DNA from: Arthrobacter sp. MAHUQ-56
Lineage (GTDB): Bacteria; Actinomycetota; Actinomycetes; Actinomycetales; Micrococcaceae
Length of the DNA stretch: 64,000 nt
Direction of reading: 5' to 3'
NCBI RefSeq assembly: GCF_019710585.1
Contig: NZ_JAIFZQ010000004.1
Location: 124,001-188,000, forward strand
Part shown: in pieces, positions 1 to 8,781 of the stretch
How the letters are laid out: each line of letters opens with the position of its first letter
Position numbering within the stretch: position 1 is the stretch's first letter
The notes under the pieces: generated by a model
Databases searched by the model: none
What the model saw: only the letters and a program-made list of their open reading frames with translations
What the model was told of the DNA's origin: nothing
Program-made: the position numbers and the translations under genes

Positions 1-1
1 C

Positions 2-532
2 GAGAAACTCGACTCAGTGGTGCAGATCCTGTCCATGGGCGGCGCCACCGTGGTCCTCTTCAACGGCCCCGACACGGGTTCCTCCGTGCTCGGCAGGATC
101 CGCAGCAAGGTGGCCATCTACAACGAGAACCTGCGGACCGTCGCCGCCCGGCACGACGCCGTCATCGCCGACATGTGGTCCCTCCGGCAGCTGGGCGACC
201 CGCAGATGTGGGACCAGGACCGGCTGCACTTCTCCCCGCTGGGCCACCACACCATAGCTGCCATGGTGCTGGATGCACTGAACATCGACCACTCCCTCGA
301 GCCGCTCCAGCCCAAGCCCCTGCCGCCACGCACGTGGCGCGAGGCACGGAGCGGGGACCTGGTGTGGGCGCGCGAATACTTCGTCCCGTGGGTGCTGCGC
401 CGCCTGCGCCACCAGTCCTCCGGTGACGGCATCACCGCAAAACGTCCGACGCCGGGTCCCGTCTTCGGCCCGGGTGTTCCGTTGGGTTCGGGCGAGGGTC
501 CCGTGGGAACCTCTGAGCCCAGCCGCCGGTAG
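2..532 (+). CDS. SGNH/GDSL-type hydrolase, C-terminal part
   Basis: Only the C-terminal part is present; the frame is open at the left edge, so the start lies upstream of the window. The visible 176 residues contain the last SGNH block, DRLHFSPLGHH, which carries the catalytic Asp and His. Before it comes a typical helix/strand stretch in which the protein names its own time and place (NLRTVAARHDAVIADMW). Family members are esterases or acylhydrolases acting on lipids, acetylated sugars or cell-wall polymers. After the domain, the last 70 residues are a basic then Pro/Gly-rich tail with no recognisable fold. Substrate and location cannot be told without the N-terminus. The next gene begins 49 nt downstream on the same strand and may be co-transcribed. 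Confidence 0.8.
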   Translation, partial: EKLDSVVQILSMGGATVVLFNGPDTGSSVLGRIRSKVAIYNENLRTVAARHDAVIADMWSLRQLGDPQMWDQDRLHFSPLGHHTIAAMVLDALNIDHSLEPLQPKPLPPRTWREARSGDLVWAREYFVPWVLRRLRHQSSGDGITAKRPTPGPVFGPGVPLGSGEGPVGTSEPSRR

Positions 533-581
533 GGCCCTGCGGGGTTAGGCTGGAGGGACAACACACGAGAGGCGCGGCACC

Positions 582-1142
582 GTGAGCAGCTTGTTTTTCT
601 GGATCATCATCCTGTCCTTCGTCGTCCCCATGGCCATGCGCATGTACCGGCGCTCCATGGCCCGGCGGGACCGGGACCAGGGCTTCCCCGGCCAGTTCCC
701 CGGGCCGGGCGGATTCCAGGGGCCAGGCCAATTCCCGGGCTCGAACCAGTACCCGGGGCCGGAGCAGTATCCGGGCTATGGCCAGTTCCCGGGCTCGGCG
801 GGACCGCAGAGCAAGCAGCCCCGCGACGGCTACACCCAGCAGGACTACTTCTCCGGCGGCTTCCGCCAGCCCGGCCAGTCCCGGCCGATCGATGCCCCGC
901 AACCGCCGCCGTACCAGTACGGGCAGCCGCCAATGCCGGACCCGCAGTACGGCGTTCCCCAGGAGCCGCCGTTCCAGCAGCAGGCACCGGGCCAGCCGTC
1001 CGGACCGGCCACTCCCCCGCCGCCTGCCGCGCCGCAGGGTTTCCGGGCCCGGAAGCTCGCGGAACTTGACCAGCAGTACAGCAACGGTGAGCTGTCGATG
1101 GAGGAGTACATGAGGCGCCGCGGCGACATCATGAACGGCTAG
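582..1142 (+). CDS. small membrane protein with PG-rich linker and C-terminal SHOCT-like domain
   Basis: GTG start preceded by GAGAGG at about 9 nt. The 186-residue protein has a single N-terminal membrane helix (about residues 3-20, LFFWIIILSFVVPMAMRMY), then a basic patch. A long Pro/Gly/Gln-rich linker follows, with repeats of the type QFPG and QYPG (about residues 35-75). It ends in a short amphipathic helix pair, RKLAELDQQYSNGELSMEEYMRRR, which is the SHOCT pattern (short C-terminal domain) seen in many actinobacterial membrane proteins, usually as an oligomerisation element. No enzyme motif is present. Function unknown; the membrane topology and SHOCT tail are the supported statements. 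Confidence 0.75.
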   Translation: MSSLFFWIIILSFVVPMAMRMYRRSMARRDRDQGFPGQFPGPGGFQGPGQFPGSNQYPGPEQYPGYGQFPGSAGPQSKQPRDGYTQQDYFSGGFRQPGQSRPIDAPQPPPYQYGQPPMPDPQYGVPQEPPFQQQAPGQPSGPATPPPPAAPQGFRARKLAELDQQYSNGELSMEEYMRRRGDIMNG

Positions 1143-1155
1143 CCACGCCGTGGAC

Positions 1156-1194
1156 AAACGGCCAGGGGACCGGTTTCCGGTCCCCTGGCCGTTT
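1156..1194. terminator. bidirectional intrinsic terminator
   Basis: A perfect 18-bp stem (1156-1173 with 1177-1194) closes a 3-nt TTT loop and is flanked by AAA and TTT. It lies between the convergent SHOCT-protein and mmsA genes, so it can end transcription from both sides. Confidence 0.9.
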
Positions 1195-1239
1195 AATCCA
1201 CCTGTTCAATCAACCGGTTTCAACCAACCGGTGGCGAAG

Positions 1240-2724
1240 CTAGTCCACCTGCGGGAAGCCCAGGTCGATCACCGACGTGGACGGGTCGGGCCAGCGCGTG
1301 GTCACCACCTTGCCGCGGGTGTAGAACCGGATGCTGTCCGGGCCGTACATGTGGGTGTCGCCGAACAGCGAGTTCTTCCAGCCTCCGAACGAGAAGGTGC
1401 CCACCGGGACGGGGATGGGGACGTTGACGCCCACCATGCCGGCTTCGACGTCGAACTCGAACTGCCGCGCCGCCCCGCCGTCCCGGGTGAAGATGGCCGT
1501 GCCGTTGCCGAATTCGTTGTCGTTGACCAGCCGGACGGCGTCGCTGTAGGTGTCCACGCGGACCACGGACAGGACCGGGCCGAAGATCTCGTCGTCGTAC
1601 ACCTTCATGCCGGGCTTGACGTGGTCCACCAGGCTCACGCCAATGAAGAAGCCGTTCGAATCGAACTGCTGCGAGCGCCCGTCAACGACAACGGTGGCCC
1701 CTTCGTCCTCCGCCCCCGCGATATAGGAGGCAACGCGTTCCCGGTGCTCCGCGGTGATCAGCGGGCCCATCTGGGAGGCGGGGTCGGTTCCCGGGCCGAT
1801 CGTAAGTCCGGCCATGCGGCTGGTGATCGCACTCACCAGGTCGTCCGCGATGTTGCCTACGGCCACCAGGACGCTGACGGCCATGCAGCGTTCGCCCGCC
1901 GAGCCGTAGGCGGCGGAAACCGCAGCGTCGGCTGCCATGTCCAGGTCGGCGTCGGGAAGCACCACCATGTGGTTCTTCGCGCCGCCGAGGGCCTGCACGC
2001 GCTTGCCGTGGTCCGCTGCCCGCCGGTAGATCGACTGGGCGATGGGCGTGGAGCCGACGAAGCTCACCGCCTTGACGTCGGGATGCTCCAGCAGCACGTC
2101 GACGGCTTCCTTGTCACCCTGGACCACGTTCAGCACGCCGGCGGGCAGTCCCGCATCGGCGAAAGCCTCGGCGATGAAGACGGCGGCTGACGGGTCTTTC
2201 TCGCTGGGCTTCAGCAGCACGGTGTTGCCGCAGGCCAGCGCGCTGCCGATCATCCACAGCGGCACCATGGCCGGGAAGTTGAACGGGGTGATGCAGGCCA
2301 CGACGCCCACCGGCTGGCGGACCGAGTGGACGTCGATGCCGCTGGAGACCTGCTCGGAACGCTCGCCCTTGAGCATGTGGGACAGGCCGGTGGCGAAGTC
2401 GATGTTCTCCAGGCCGCGGGAGATTTCGCCTTCCGCGTCGGAGAGGACCTTGCCGTGCTCGCTGGTGAGGATCGCGGCGAGTTCGGATTTGCGCTGGGTC
2501 AGGATTTCGCGGACGCGGAAGAAGATAGTGGTGCGCTTGGCCATGCTGGTGGCCCGCCAGGCAGGGAGCGCCGCACGGGCGGCAGCGATGGCTTCCTCCG
2601 TCCGGGCGGCGGAGGCGAGGGCCACCTGCTTCTCCTGGTCGCCCGTGGCGGGGTTGTAGACGGGACCGAAGCGCTCGGCGTCGCTGACGCGTGCGCCATT
2701 GATGTAGTGGGGAATGGTTTCCAA
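1240..2724 (-). CDS. mmsA: CoA-acylating methylmalonate-semialdehyde dehydrogenase
   Basis: 494 residues, the usual length. The enzyme oxidises methylmalonate semialdehyde (or malonate semialdehyde) with NAD+ and CoA to propionyl-CoA or acetyl-CoA, the last step of valine and some inositol catabolism; cytosolic. The nucleophile lies in GSAGERCMAVSV (Cys near residue 280), the signature that separates MMSDH from other aldehyde dehydrogenases. The NAD-binding FNFPAMVPLWM block and the GSTPIAQSIYRRAA segment also fit. The start is a TTG (METIPHYING), supported by the family N-terminus; AGGA lies about 12 nt upstream, so initiation may be weak. mmsB ends 30 nt upstream, so the two genes form an mmsB-mmsA operon. 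A perfect terminator hairpin follows the gene. iolA-type function in inositol breakdown is the alternative. Confidence 0.93.
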   Translation of the reverse strand: METIPHYINGARVSDAERFGPVYNPATGDQEKQVALASAARTEEAIAAARAALPAWRATSMAKRTTIFFRVREILTQRKSELAAILTSEHGKVLSDAEGEISRGLENIDFATGLSHMLKGERSEQVSSGIDVHSVRQPVGVVACITPFNFPAMVPLWMIGSALACGNTVLLKPSEKDPSAAVFIAEAFADAGLPAGVLNVVQGDKEAVDVLLEHPDVKAVSFVGSTPIAQSIYRRAADHGKRVQALGGAKNHMVVLPDADLDMAADAAVSAAYGSAGERCMAVSVLVAVGNIADDLVSAITSRMAGLTIGPGTDPASQMGPLITAEHRERVASYIAGAEDEGATVVVDGRSQQFDSNGFFIGVSLVDHVKPGMKVYDDEIFGPVLSVVRVDTYSDAVRLVNDNEFGNGTAIFTRDGGAARQFEFDVEAGMVGVNVPIPVPVGTFSFGGWKNSLFGDTHMYGPDSIRFYTRGKVVTTRWPDPSTSVIDLGFPQVD

Positions 2725-2754
2725 GGGATTCTCTTTTCCTGTGGTGCTGGAGGT

Positions 2755-3675
2755 CTAGTTGGCGGCGGGGGTCTGCCGCGCGGGTTCGAGCGAGCCGTCC
2801 ACGAGCTTGATGATCATCGAGCAGTCCTTGCCGGCCTCACCGGCGTCGATGAGTTGCTGGAACAGTTGCTGGACGTGCTTGCCGATCTCAAGGGGCGTGC
2901 CGGTGTCCTCGGCGGCGCTGATGGCCAGACCGATGTCCTTGTTGGCCAACTCAGTGGTGAAGGTGGGCGCGAAACCATTGTTTGAGGCCGCCGTGGGAAC
3001 CACGCCGGGCACCGGGTACCAGGTCCGCAGCGCCCAGGAGTCACCCGAGGAGACCGAAGCGATGTCCCAGAAGACCTGCTTATCGAGGCCCAGCCGGTCG
3101 GCGAGCACGGCACCCTCGGCGGTGGAGGCAAGGTTGATGAAGAGCATCAGGTTGTTGCAGATCTTCGCCGCCTGCCCGGTGGTGGCGCCTCCGGTGGGGA
3201 TGATGTTGCCGGCCATCGGTCCGATGTAGCCGCTGGCATCCGCGACGGCCCCCTCTTCACCGCCCACCATGAAGGTCAGCGTCCCGGCCTCAGCCCCGCT
3301 CATGCCGCCCGAGACCGGGGCGTCCACGAAGCGGAAGCCGGCGGCAGCAGCGGCGTCGTGCAGCGCCTGGGCCGAGGCAATATCGATGGTGGACGAGTCG
3401 ATCAACAGCGTGCGGGTGTCCGCGTGGGCCAGTACGCCGTCCCCGCCGAGGTAGACCGCCCTGGCATGTTCGCCCTTTGGCAGCATGGTGAATACCGCGT
3501 CCGCACCCTGGACAACCTCGGCAATGCTGCCTGCCGGCTTGACGCCGCCCGCCTCAGCGGCCGCCAGTGCCGCCGGGTTCAGGTCGAACCCCCGGACGTC
3601 GTGCCCGGCCTTCGCCAGGTTCACGGACATGTGGCCGCCCATGTTTCCCAGGCCGATCCAACCGATGACTGCCAT
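2755..3675 (-). CDS. mmsB: 3-hydroxyisobutyrate dehydrogenase
   Basis: 306 residues. Oxidises 3-hydroxyisobutyrate to methylmalonate semialdehyde with NAD+, the step just before mmsA in valine breakdown. The N-terminal Rossmann motif is IGWIGLGNMGGHMSVNL and the substrate-binding DAPVSGGMSGAEAGTL block is intact. The catalytic lysine lies in GQAAKICNNLM. Start ATG has a strong AAAGGAG 8 nt upstream. It is first in the mmsB-mmsA operon and diverges from a LysR-type gene across a 138-bp region. Other beta-hydroxyacid dehydrogenases (tartronate semialdehyde reductase) share this fold, but the pairing with mmsA fixes the assignment well. Confidence 0.92.
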   Translation of the reverse strand: MAVIGWIGLGNMGGHMSVNLAKAGHDVRGFDLNPAALAAAEAGGVKPAGSIAEVVQGADAVFTMLPKGEHARAVYLGGDGVLAHADTRTLLIDSSTIDIASAQALHDAAAAAGFRFVDAPVSGGMSGAEAGTLTFMVGGEEGAVADASGYIGPMAGNIIPTGGATTGQAAKICNNLMLFINLASTAEGAVLADRLGLDKQVFWDIASVSSGDSWALRTWYPVPGVVPTAASNNGFAPTFTTELANKDIGLAISAAEDTGTPLEIGKHVQQLFQQLIDAGEAGKDCSMIIKLVDGSLEPARQTPAAN

Positions 3676-3778
3676 GCGTAAGCTCCTTTGCTTTCCATTC
3701 CGGCGTTTGCTGCCGGCAGTTCTGTGTCAACGATCACACCCTGTTAGAGTGCAATCAAGGGGAAAAATCACAGACGCC

Positions 3779-3796
3779 ATGTGCACTGATGCACAT
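3779..3796. promoter_or_regulatory. 18-bp palindromic operator candidate before lysR
   Basis: ATGTGCACTGATGCACAT: two 7-nt arms around a 4-nt centre, a perfect inverted repeat, ending 17 nt before the GTG of the LysR gene in the 138-bp mmsB/lysR divergent region. The half-site TGCACAT also occurs upstream of the transporter gene at 7411-7417. Role as the binding site of the adjacent regulator is inferred. Confidence 0.5.
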
Positions 3797-3813
3797 CGAG
3801 GGAAGGGTCCCGC

Positions 3814-4722
3814 GTGGACACGAGACGGCTGCCAAGCCCCGACGACCTGCTGATCCTGCTCACGGTTGCCCGCCTGGGCCGGTTCAACGCCGTGGCGGAA
3901 ACGCTCGGTACCACCCACACCACCATTTCGCGCCGGATCCTGGCACTGGACAGGCAGCTGGGCGGCCGGACCCTGGAACGGAGCCCGCATGGCTGGGAGC
4001 TGACCCAGCTGGGCGCTGCAGCAGTGGAGGCGGCGGAAGCGATCGAAAACACGCTGGGCTCGCTGTCCGGCATGATCAGCCAGGACCAGAGCGCTCTCGC
4101 CGGCCTGGTCCGGGTGGCCACCACGGACGGCGTCGGGGCGGTGTTCGTCACCCCTTCCCTGGTGCGGCTGCAGCAGCAGAACCCCCAGCTGAACATCGAG
4201 ATGCTTAGCGCCACGCGCAAAGTCAGCCAGAACAGATCCGGCGTTGACCTGGAGATCGTGGTGGGCAGGGCCGACGTCGCTACCGCGCAGACCATCTTCC
4301 TCAGCAACTACTACCTGCGCCTCTACGCCGGCACCGGGTATGCGGCGCGGCACGGGCTGCCGGAAACGTTGGACGACGTCGGGCAGCACGGCTTTGTCTC
4401 GTACGTCGAGTCCGCGCTCCAGGTGGAGGAGCTGGGGCACCGCTGGTCCTCCCAGCTGCCCATGCCCCGGACCAGCTTCCAGGCCACAAGCGTGTTCGCG
4501 CAGGTGGAGGCGGTGCGGCAGGGCGCCGGCATCGGGCTGTTGCCGAACTTCATGGTCGCCGGCCAGTCGGACTTCGTTCCGGTGCTGGCCGGCGACTTTG
4601 AACGGCAGCTGCCTATCTGGGCCGTGGCGCGTCCGGAATCGTTGCGCTCGGCCGCGGTGCAGGCAGTGATCGCCGCCCTGAAAGAGGAAGTGAAGGACCG
4701 CGCCGCGCTGCTGGCGGGTTAG
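3814..4722 (+). CDS. LysR-family transcriptional regulator
   Basis: 302 residues, standard length. The N-terminal winged helix-turn-helix covers about residues 5-65 (LLILLTVARLGRFNAVAETLGTTHTTISRRI), followed by the linker helix and a LysR substrate-binding domain to the end. GTG start, preceded by GGAAGGG. It diverges from mmsB-mmsA and converges on the alcohol dehydrogenase gene with only 3 nt between the stops. The context suggests that it controls mmsBA and probably the transporter/dehydrogenase pair, but the effector is not known. An 18-bp palindrome just before its start is a candidate autoregulatory site. Confidence 0.9.
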   Translation: MDTRRLPSPDDLLILLTVARLGRFNAVAETLGTTHTTISRRILALDRQLGGRTLERSPHGWELTQLGAAAVEAAEAIENTLGSLSGMISQDQSALAGLVRVATTDGVGAVFVTPSLVRLQQQNPQLNIEMLSATRKVSQNRSGVDLEIVVGRADVATAQTIFLSNYYLRLYAGTGYAARHGLPETLDDVGQHGFVSYVESALQVEELGHRWSSQLPMPRTSFQATSVFAQVEAVRQGAGIGLLPNFMVAGQSDFVPVLAGDFERQLPIWAVARPESLRSAAVQAVIAALKEEVKDRAALLAG

Positions 4723-4725
4723 GCC

Positions 4726-5868
4726 TCAGGCCTGGAAAAGCCGCCGGACCACCTGCCCGGAAGCCAGCGCGTCCAGGCCCTCGTTGATCTCGGCGAGCGG
4801 CCGGGTATCAGTGTGCAGCAGCTCCACCGGCAGCCGGCCCTCCCGCCAGTAGCCGAGGTACTTCGGGATGTCGCGCGCCGGCACGGCGTCGCCCATGTAG
4901 GAGCCCAGGAGCCGCTTACCGGCACCGGCGAACTGCAGTGCCGGGACCGTCAGCTGGGCAGACGAATGGGGCAGGCCCACCGAGACCACCGCCCCGCCAC
5001 GGGTCACCTGTTCCAGGCAGGAGGCGATCACCCCGGCGGAACCCACCGCTTCGACCGCAACGTCCACCCCGTCACCGGAAGCCTCCGCGATGAGGCCGGC
5101 AGCCTCCTCCGGTGTTCCCACTGCGGTGGCACCGGCGTCGCGGGCCAGCTGGTGCTTGCCGGGGTTCGGATCGATCGCGATCACGCTGGCGGCGCCGGCA
5201 ATACGGGCCGCCATGACGGCGGAAAGACCCACCGCGCCCAGGCCGAAGACGGCCACCGAGTGTCCGGGACCGACGTCGGCGGTGTTCAGCACGGCACCCA
5301 TCCCGGTGAGCACGGCGCATCCGAACATCGCCGCGACAGTGTCCGGGACGTCGTCGTCGATCACCACCACCGACTCCCGCGCCACCACCGCGTAGTCGGC
5401 GAAGGCCGAAACGCCGAGGTGGTGGTTGATGCGCTCCCCCGCAGGCGTCCGCAACAGTGCTTTCCCGTGCAGCAGGTCACCGGAACCGTTGACCTCCGCC
5501 GCACGGTGGCAGAGCGCGGGCCTGCCGGACCGGCATGCCCGGCAGTCACCGCAGCTGGGGACGAAAACCAGCACCACATGGTCGCCCACGGACACGTCCA
5601 CCACGCCCTCGCCTACCGACACCACGCGTCCCACCGCCTCGTGGCCCAGGGCCATGGGAAGCGGGCGGACCCGGGAACCATCCACCACGGAGAGATCCGA
5701 ATGGCACAGGCTGGAGTAGGTGATGGCAACGCCCAGCTCGCCGGCGCGGGGCTTGGGCGACTCCAGTTCCTCCACCACCAGCGGGCGGGCAGCCGCGTAG
5801 CCGGGCTGCCCCGTTCCTGCTCCCGGGGCGGGGGCAGGAACGGTGGAATACAGGACGGCGGCCTTCAT
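4726..5868 (-). CDS. zinc-dependent alcohol dehydrogenase (MDR superfamily)
   Basis: 380 residues. The catalytic zinc site is seen in SLCHSDLSVVDG and LGHEAVGRVVSVG, and the structural zinc in CGDCRACRSGRPALC. The NAD(P)-binding motif GLGAVGLSAVMAARIAGA is intact. The layout (insert around residue 130, FADYAVVARESVV) is that of class III or aryl-alcohol-type enzymes that act on primary alcohols or aldehyde adducts. The MHS transporter gene ends 11 nt upstream, so the two are one transcription unit: uptake followed by oxidation. The substrate is not visible. S-(hydroxymethyl)mycothiol dehydrogenase is a possible relative, but no diagnostic residue was checked. Confidence 0.85.
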   Translation of the reverse strand: MKAAVLYSTVPAPAPGAGTGQPGYAAARPLVVEELESPKPRAGELGVAITYSSLCHSDLSVVDGSRVRPLPMALGHEAVGRVVSVGEGVVDVSVGDHVVLVFVPSCGDCRACRSGRPALCHRAAEVNGSGDLLHGKALLRTPAGERINHHLGVSAFADYAVVARESVVVIDDDVPDTVAAMFGCAVLTGMGAVLNTADVGPGHSVAVFGLGAVGLSAVMAARIAGAASVIAIDPNPGKHQLARDAGATAVGTPEEAAGLIAEASGDGVDVAVEAVGSAGVIASCLEQVTRGGAVVSVGLPHSSAQLTVPALQFAGAGKRLLGSYMGDAVPARDIPKYLGYWREGRLPVELLHTDTRPLAEINEGLDALASGQVVRRLFQA

Positions 5869-5879
5869 GCGGGTCCCGC

Positions 5880-7262
5880 CTACTTCTTGTTGGCGGCGAG
5901 CAGGTCCGCGGTGCCCTGGGCGTCCGCCGCGTCCACGTCGCGGAGCGAGATGCCGCGGGTTTCCTTCAGGAAGAAGACGGCGACGGCGGTGACGGCACAG
6001 GCGAGGAGCAGGTAGATCGCCACGGGCAGGGAGGACTTGTAGGTGCCCAGGAGCGAGGCGGCGATGATCGGAGCCAGGGAACCGGCCACGATCGAGGTCA
6101 CCTGGTAGCCCAGGGAGACCCCGGAGTAGCGCATGCGGGTGGGGAACATTTCCGCCATGATGGCCGGCTGGCCTGCGTACATGAAGGCGTGGAACACCAG
6201 CCCGATCATGATGGCGGCGAGGATGACGAAGTCGTTCTTGGTGTCCATCATGGGGAAGGCGAAGAAGCCCCAGGTGGCGGCCATGACGGCGCCGGCCAGG
6301 TAGACGGGCCTGCGGCCCAGGCGGTCAGAGAGCCTTCCGACCACCGGCACGACGGCGAAATGCAGGGCGTGCGCCAGGAGCAGCAGGAGGAGGATGCGCG
6401 TGGTGTCGGCCTGGACCACCGTCTTCAGGTACGTGATGGAGAACGTCACTACAAGGTAGTAGAGGATGTTCTCGGCGAAGCGCAGGCCCATGGCGGTGAA
6501 GACGCCCCTCGGGTAGCGCCGGAAGACTTCGGCCACGCCGTAGCCTTTGTGGCCGGCGTCGACTTCCTTGCGGGCCTCCAGGAAGATCGGGGCGTCGTTG
6601 ACCTTGGTGCGGATGTAGTAGCCGATCAGGACGATAACCGCCGACAGCCAGAACGCCACGCGCCAGCCCCACCCGAGGAAGGCGTCCTGGGTCAGGGTGG
6701 AGGACAGGATGAACAGCACGGCGGTGGCGAGCAGGTTGCCCAGCGGAACGGCGGACTGCGGCCAGCTGGCCCAGAAACCGCGGGACTTGCTGGGGCTGTG
6801 CTCTGCGACGAGGAGGACGGCGCCGCCCCATTCACCACCAACGGCGAAGCCCTGGGCGAACCGGAGGATCACCAGCAGCGCGGGCGCCCAGTAGCCGATC
6901 TGCTGGAACGTGGGCAGGCAGCCCATCAGGAACGTGGAAACGCCCACCAGGATGATGCTCAGCTGCAGCAGCTGCTTCCGGCCGAACTTGTCGCCGAAAT
7001 GGCCAAAGACGATGCCGCCGATGGGACGGGCCACGAAGCCCACGGCGTAGGTGAGGAAGGCGGCGATAATGCCGTCCAGTTCCGTGCCGGCATTGGGGAA
7101 GAAGGCCTTCCCGAAGACCAGCGTGGCGGCGGAGGCGTAGAGGAAGAACTCGTACCATTCCACGACCGTTCCGGCCATGGATGCCGTAACCACTTTCTTC
7201 AGGCCTGAGGCCTTGACATCGGTTTCCTCTGTGCGCCTTGCGGCGGAGCTTTCCGTACTCAT
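5880..7262 (-). CDS. MHS-family (MFS) metabolite:proton symporter
   Basis: 460 residues from the ATG at 7262, chosen over an upstream in-frame start at 7379 because AAGGAG lies 7 nt before it and the upstream residues have no counterpart in the family. About 12 membrane helices are visible. The loop 2-3 signature GHFGDKFGRK and the preceding RPIGGIVFGHFG are those of the metabolite:H+ symporter branch (shikimate, proline/betaine, alpha-ketoglutarate and citrate carriers). Translation product lies in the cytoplasmic membrane and imports an organic acid or similar compound. The alcohol dehydrogenase gene follows after 11 nt. The upstream region has short palindromes resembling the site in front of the nearby lysR gene. 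Confidence 0.88.
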   Translation of the reverse strand: MSTESSAARRTEETDVKASGLKKVVTASMAGTVVEWYEFFLYASAATLVFGKAFFPNAGTELDGIIAAFLTYAVGFVARPIGGIVFGHFGDKFGRKQLLQLSIILVGVSTFLMGCLPTFQQIGYWAPALLVILRFAQGFAVGGEWGGAVLLVAEHSPSKSRGFWASWPQSAVPLGNLLATAVLFILSSTLTQDAFLGWGWRVAFWLSAVIVLIGYYIRTKVNDAPIFLEARKEVDAGHKGYGVAEVFRRYPRGVFTAMGLRFAENILYYLVVTFSITYLKTVVQADTTRILLLLLLAHALHFAVVPVVGRLSDRLGRRPVYLAGAVMAATWGFFAFPMMDTKNDFVILAAIMIGLVFHAFMYAGQPAIMAEMFPTRMRYSGVSLGYQVTSIVAGSLAPIIAASLLGTYKSSLPVAIYLLLACAVTAVAVFFLKETRGISLRDVDAADAQGTADLLAANKK

Positions 7263-7319
7263 GCGAACTCCTTCGGCGTCGTCGTCGACGCCACTGGGAC
7301 CAGTCGATGGCAGCCGGGT

Positions 7320-7417
7320 GTGATGCACACCACGAATGCCGGATTTTTTGAGTATGGTCTGCCTGCGATGCAACCTCAACGCCGATTAGTGCAGAAGGCA
7401 TCTGCATAATTGCACAT
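7320..7417 (-). promoter_or_regulatory. candidate operator region upstream of the MHS transporter
   Basis: Contains GATGCACAC (7322-7330), the spaced palindrome TGCAGAaggcaTCTGCA (7390-7406) and TGCACAT (7411-7417). The TGCACA half-site is shared with the palindrome before the LysR gene at 3779. Sequence match is seen; common control is inferred. Confidence 0.35.
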
Positions 7418-7440
7418 GCGGAGCGGAAACCGGGGCTGCG

Positions 7441-8556
7441 CTAGACGAGGAAAGTGGTCCGCAGCTGGTGTCCGAGCTGACCGATTTCGGTCAGGAACCC
7501 GTCGTGCCCGATCGGCGCCTGGATGACGTGGACGTCAACGTCACCCGGAAGTGCCTGCGCCAGTTCCTTTGACTGGGACGGGAAGTAGAGCCGGTCCGAG
7601 TCCACGGCGGCCACGAAGAAGCGGGCGCTGGCGACGGCCAGCGTCTCGGCCAGGGTCCCGCGGCCCCGGCAGACGTCGTGGCTCATCAGCGCCTCGGTGA
7701 GCGCAATGTAGCTGTTGGCGTCAAAGCGCCGGACGAGCTTGTTGCCCTGGTGGTCCAGGTAGCTTTCCACCTGGTAGCGGCCACGCGCAGCGAGCACTTC
7801 ACCCTGCAGCGGCGACTCGGGCACCTGGGCGGCACGGCCGAACCGGCCTTCCAGTTCCGCCGCTGACCGATAGGTGATGTGGGCGATGCGCCTCGCCAGC
7901 GCCAGCCCGTCTTCCGGGCAGGGACCGCCGTAGTAGTCGCCGCCGTTGAAGTTGGGGTCCTGCCGGATGGCGAGGGTCTGCGCCTGGGCGAACGCGATCT
8001 GTTCGGCCGTGCTGGCTGCGCCAACGGAGATCACTGCGCAGCGCTGCACACGCTCGGGGTAGGTCACGGCCCACTCCAGGGCGCGGGCACCGCCCATGGA
8101 ACCGCCAAGGACGGCGTACCAAGTGCTGATTCCCAGCTGGTCCGCCAGCCGGGCCTCAGCCACAGTGCTGTCCCGGAGTGTCACCAGCGGGAAGCGCGAA
8201 CCCCAGGGGCGCCCGTCCGGAGCAGGTGAGGACGGTCCGGTGGAGCCGTAGCAGCCGCCCACGATGTTGATGGACACCACGAAGAACTTGTCCGTATCGA
8301 CCGGCGCGCCGGGTCCGGCCAGCTGCTCCCACCAGCCTTCCTCATCGGTGTCGCCGCGGGTCACGTGGGTGCTGCCGGTGAGGGCGTGTTCGATCAGGAC
8401 CGCGTTGCTGCCGTCGGCGTTCAGCGTGCCCCAGGTTTCGTAGGCCAGGGTGACGTCGGGCAGGTAGCCGCCTGCTTCCAGCTCGAGCCCTCCGATGGAG
8501 GCATAGCGGACAATTCCGTGTTCGGGGATGGTGGTACGGGCGACGGTAACCGTCAT
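7441..8556 (-). CDS. metX: homoserine O-acetyltransferase
   Basis: 371 residues from the ATG at 8556, which has AGAGG 7 nt upstream; the longer in-frame reading to 8676 runs back through the riboswitch and is not used. The enzyme transfers acetyl (in some actinobacteria succinyl) from CoA to homoserine, opening the transsulfuration/sulfhydrylation route to methionine. It is an alpha/beta hydrolase with the nucleophile elbow GGSMGGARALEW (Ser) and an acid DSDRL plus a terminal His in PIGHDGFL forming the triad. The oxyanion/early motif NAVLIEHALTGSTHV is typical. It is preceded by a SAM-IV riboswitch and by metY upstream, each apparently its own unit. Confidence 0.95.
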   Translation of the reverse strand: MTVTVARTTIPEHGIVRYASIGGLELEAGGYLPDVTLAYETWGTLNADGSNAVLIEHALTGSTHVTRGDTDEEGWWEQLAGPGAPVDTDKFFVVSINIVGGCYGSTGPSSPAPDGRPWGSRFPLVTLRDSTVAEARLADQLGISTWYAVLGGSMGGARALEWAVTYPERVQRCAVISVGAASTAEQIAFAQAQTLAIRQDPNFNGGDYYGGPCPEDGLALARRIAHITYRSAAELEGRFGRAAQVPESPLQGEVLAARGRYQVESYLDHQGNKLVRRFDANSYIALTEALMSHDVCRGRGTLAETLAVASARFFVAAVDSDRLYFPSQSKELAQALPGDVDVHVIQAPIGHDGFLTEIGQLGHQLRTTFLV

Positions 8557-8566
8557 GGCAGGACCT

Positions 8567-8690
8567 CTTCTACGCGCTTGCCCACCGTCGTCTGACCGGC
8601 AGGCCAGGTCTTCACCCGGGGCACCCCACCGCGGAAGGAGGGTTGCCGGCCAGCAAGCCGGGGCTGTCACTGGCACTCATGACCTGGTTC
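8567..8690 (-). ncRNA. SAM-IV riboswitch, metX leader
   Basis: Read on the minus strand, the leader opens with GGTCATGAGTGCCAG, then has CCCCGGCTTGCTGGCCGGCA, ACCCTCC, CGCGGTGGGGTGCCCCGGGT and a closing GAAGACC. P1 pairs about 8604-8610 with 8681-8687. The downstream GGCAAGCGCG element typical of SAM-IV is at about 8570-8580. This is the actinobacterial SAM-IV pattern. It ends just before the AGAGG ribosome site of metX, so control of translation by S-adenosylmethionine is likely. A near-copy lies upstream of metY. Confidence 0.93.
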
Positions 8691-8781
8691 GAGTGTACGA
8701 AATACACCCCGCTCCGGACCAAGAGTGTGACTGGTTGTGACTTTCCCCGGCCTGCCGGCTGCACGCTTTTCACGGTGCGCG

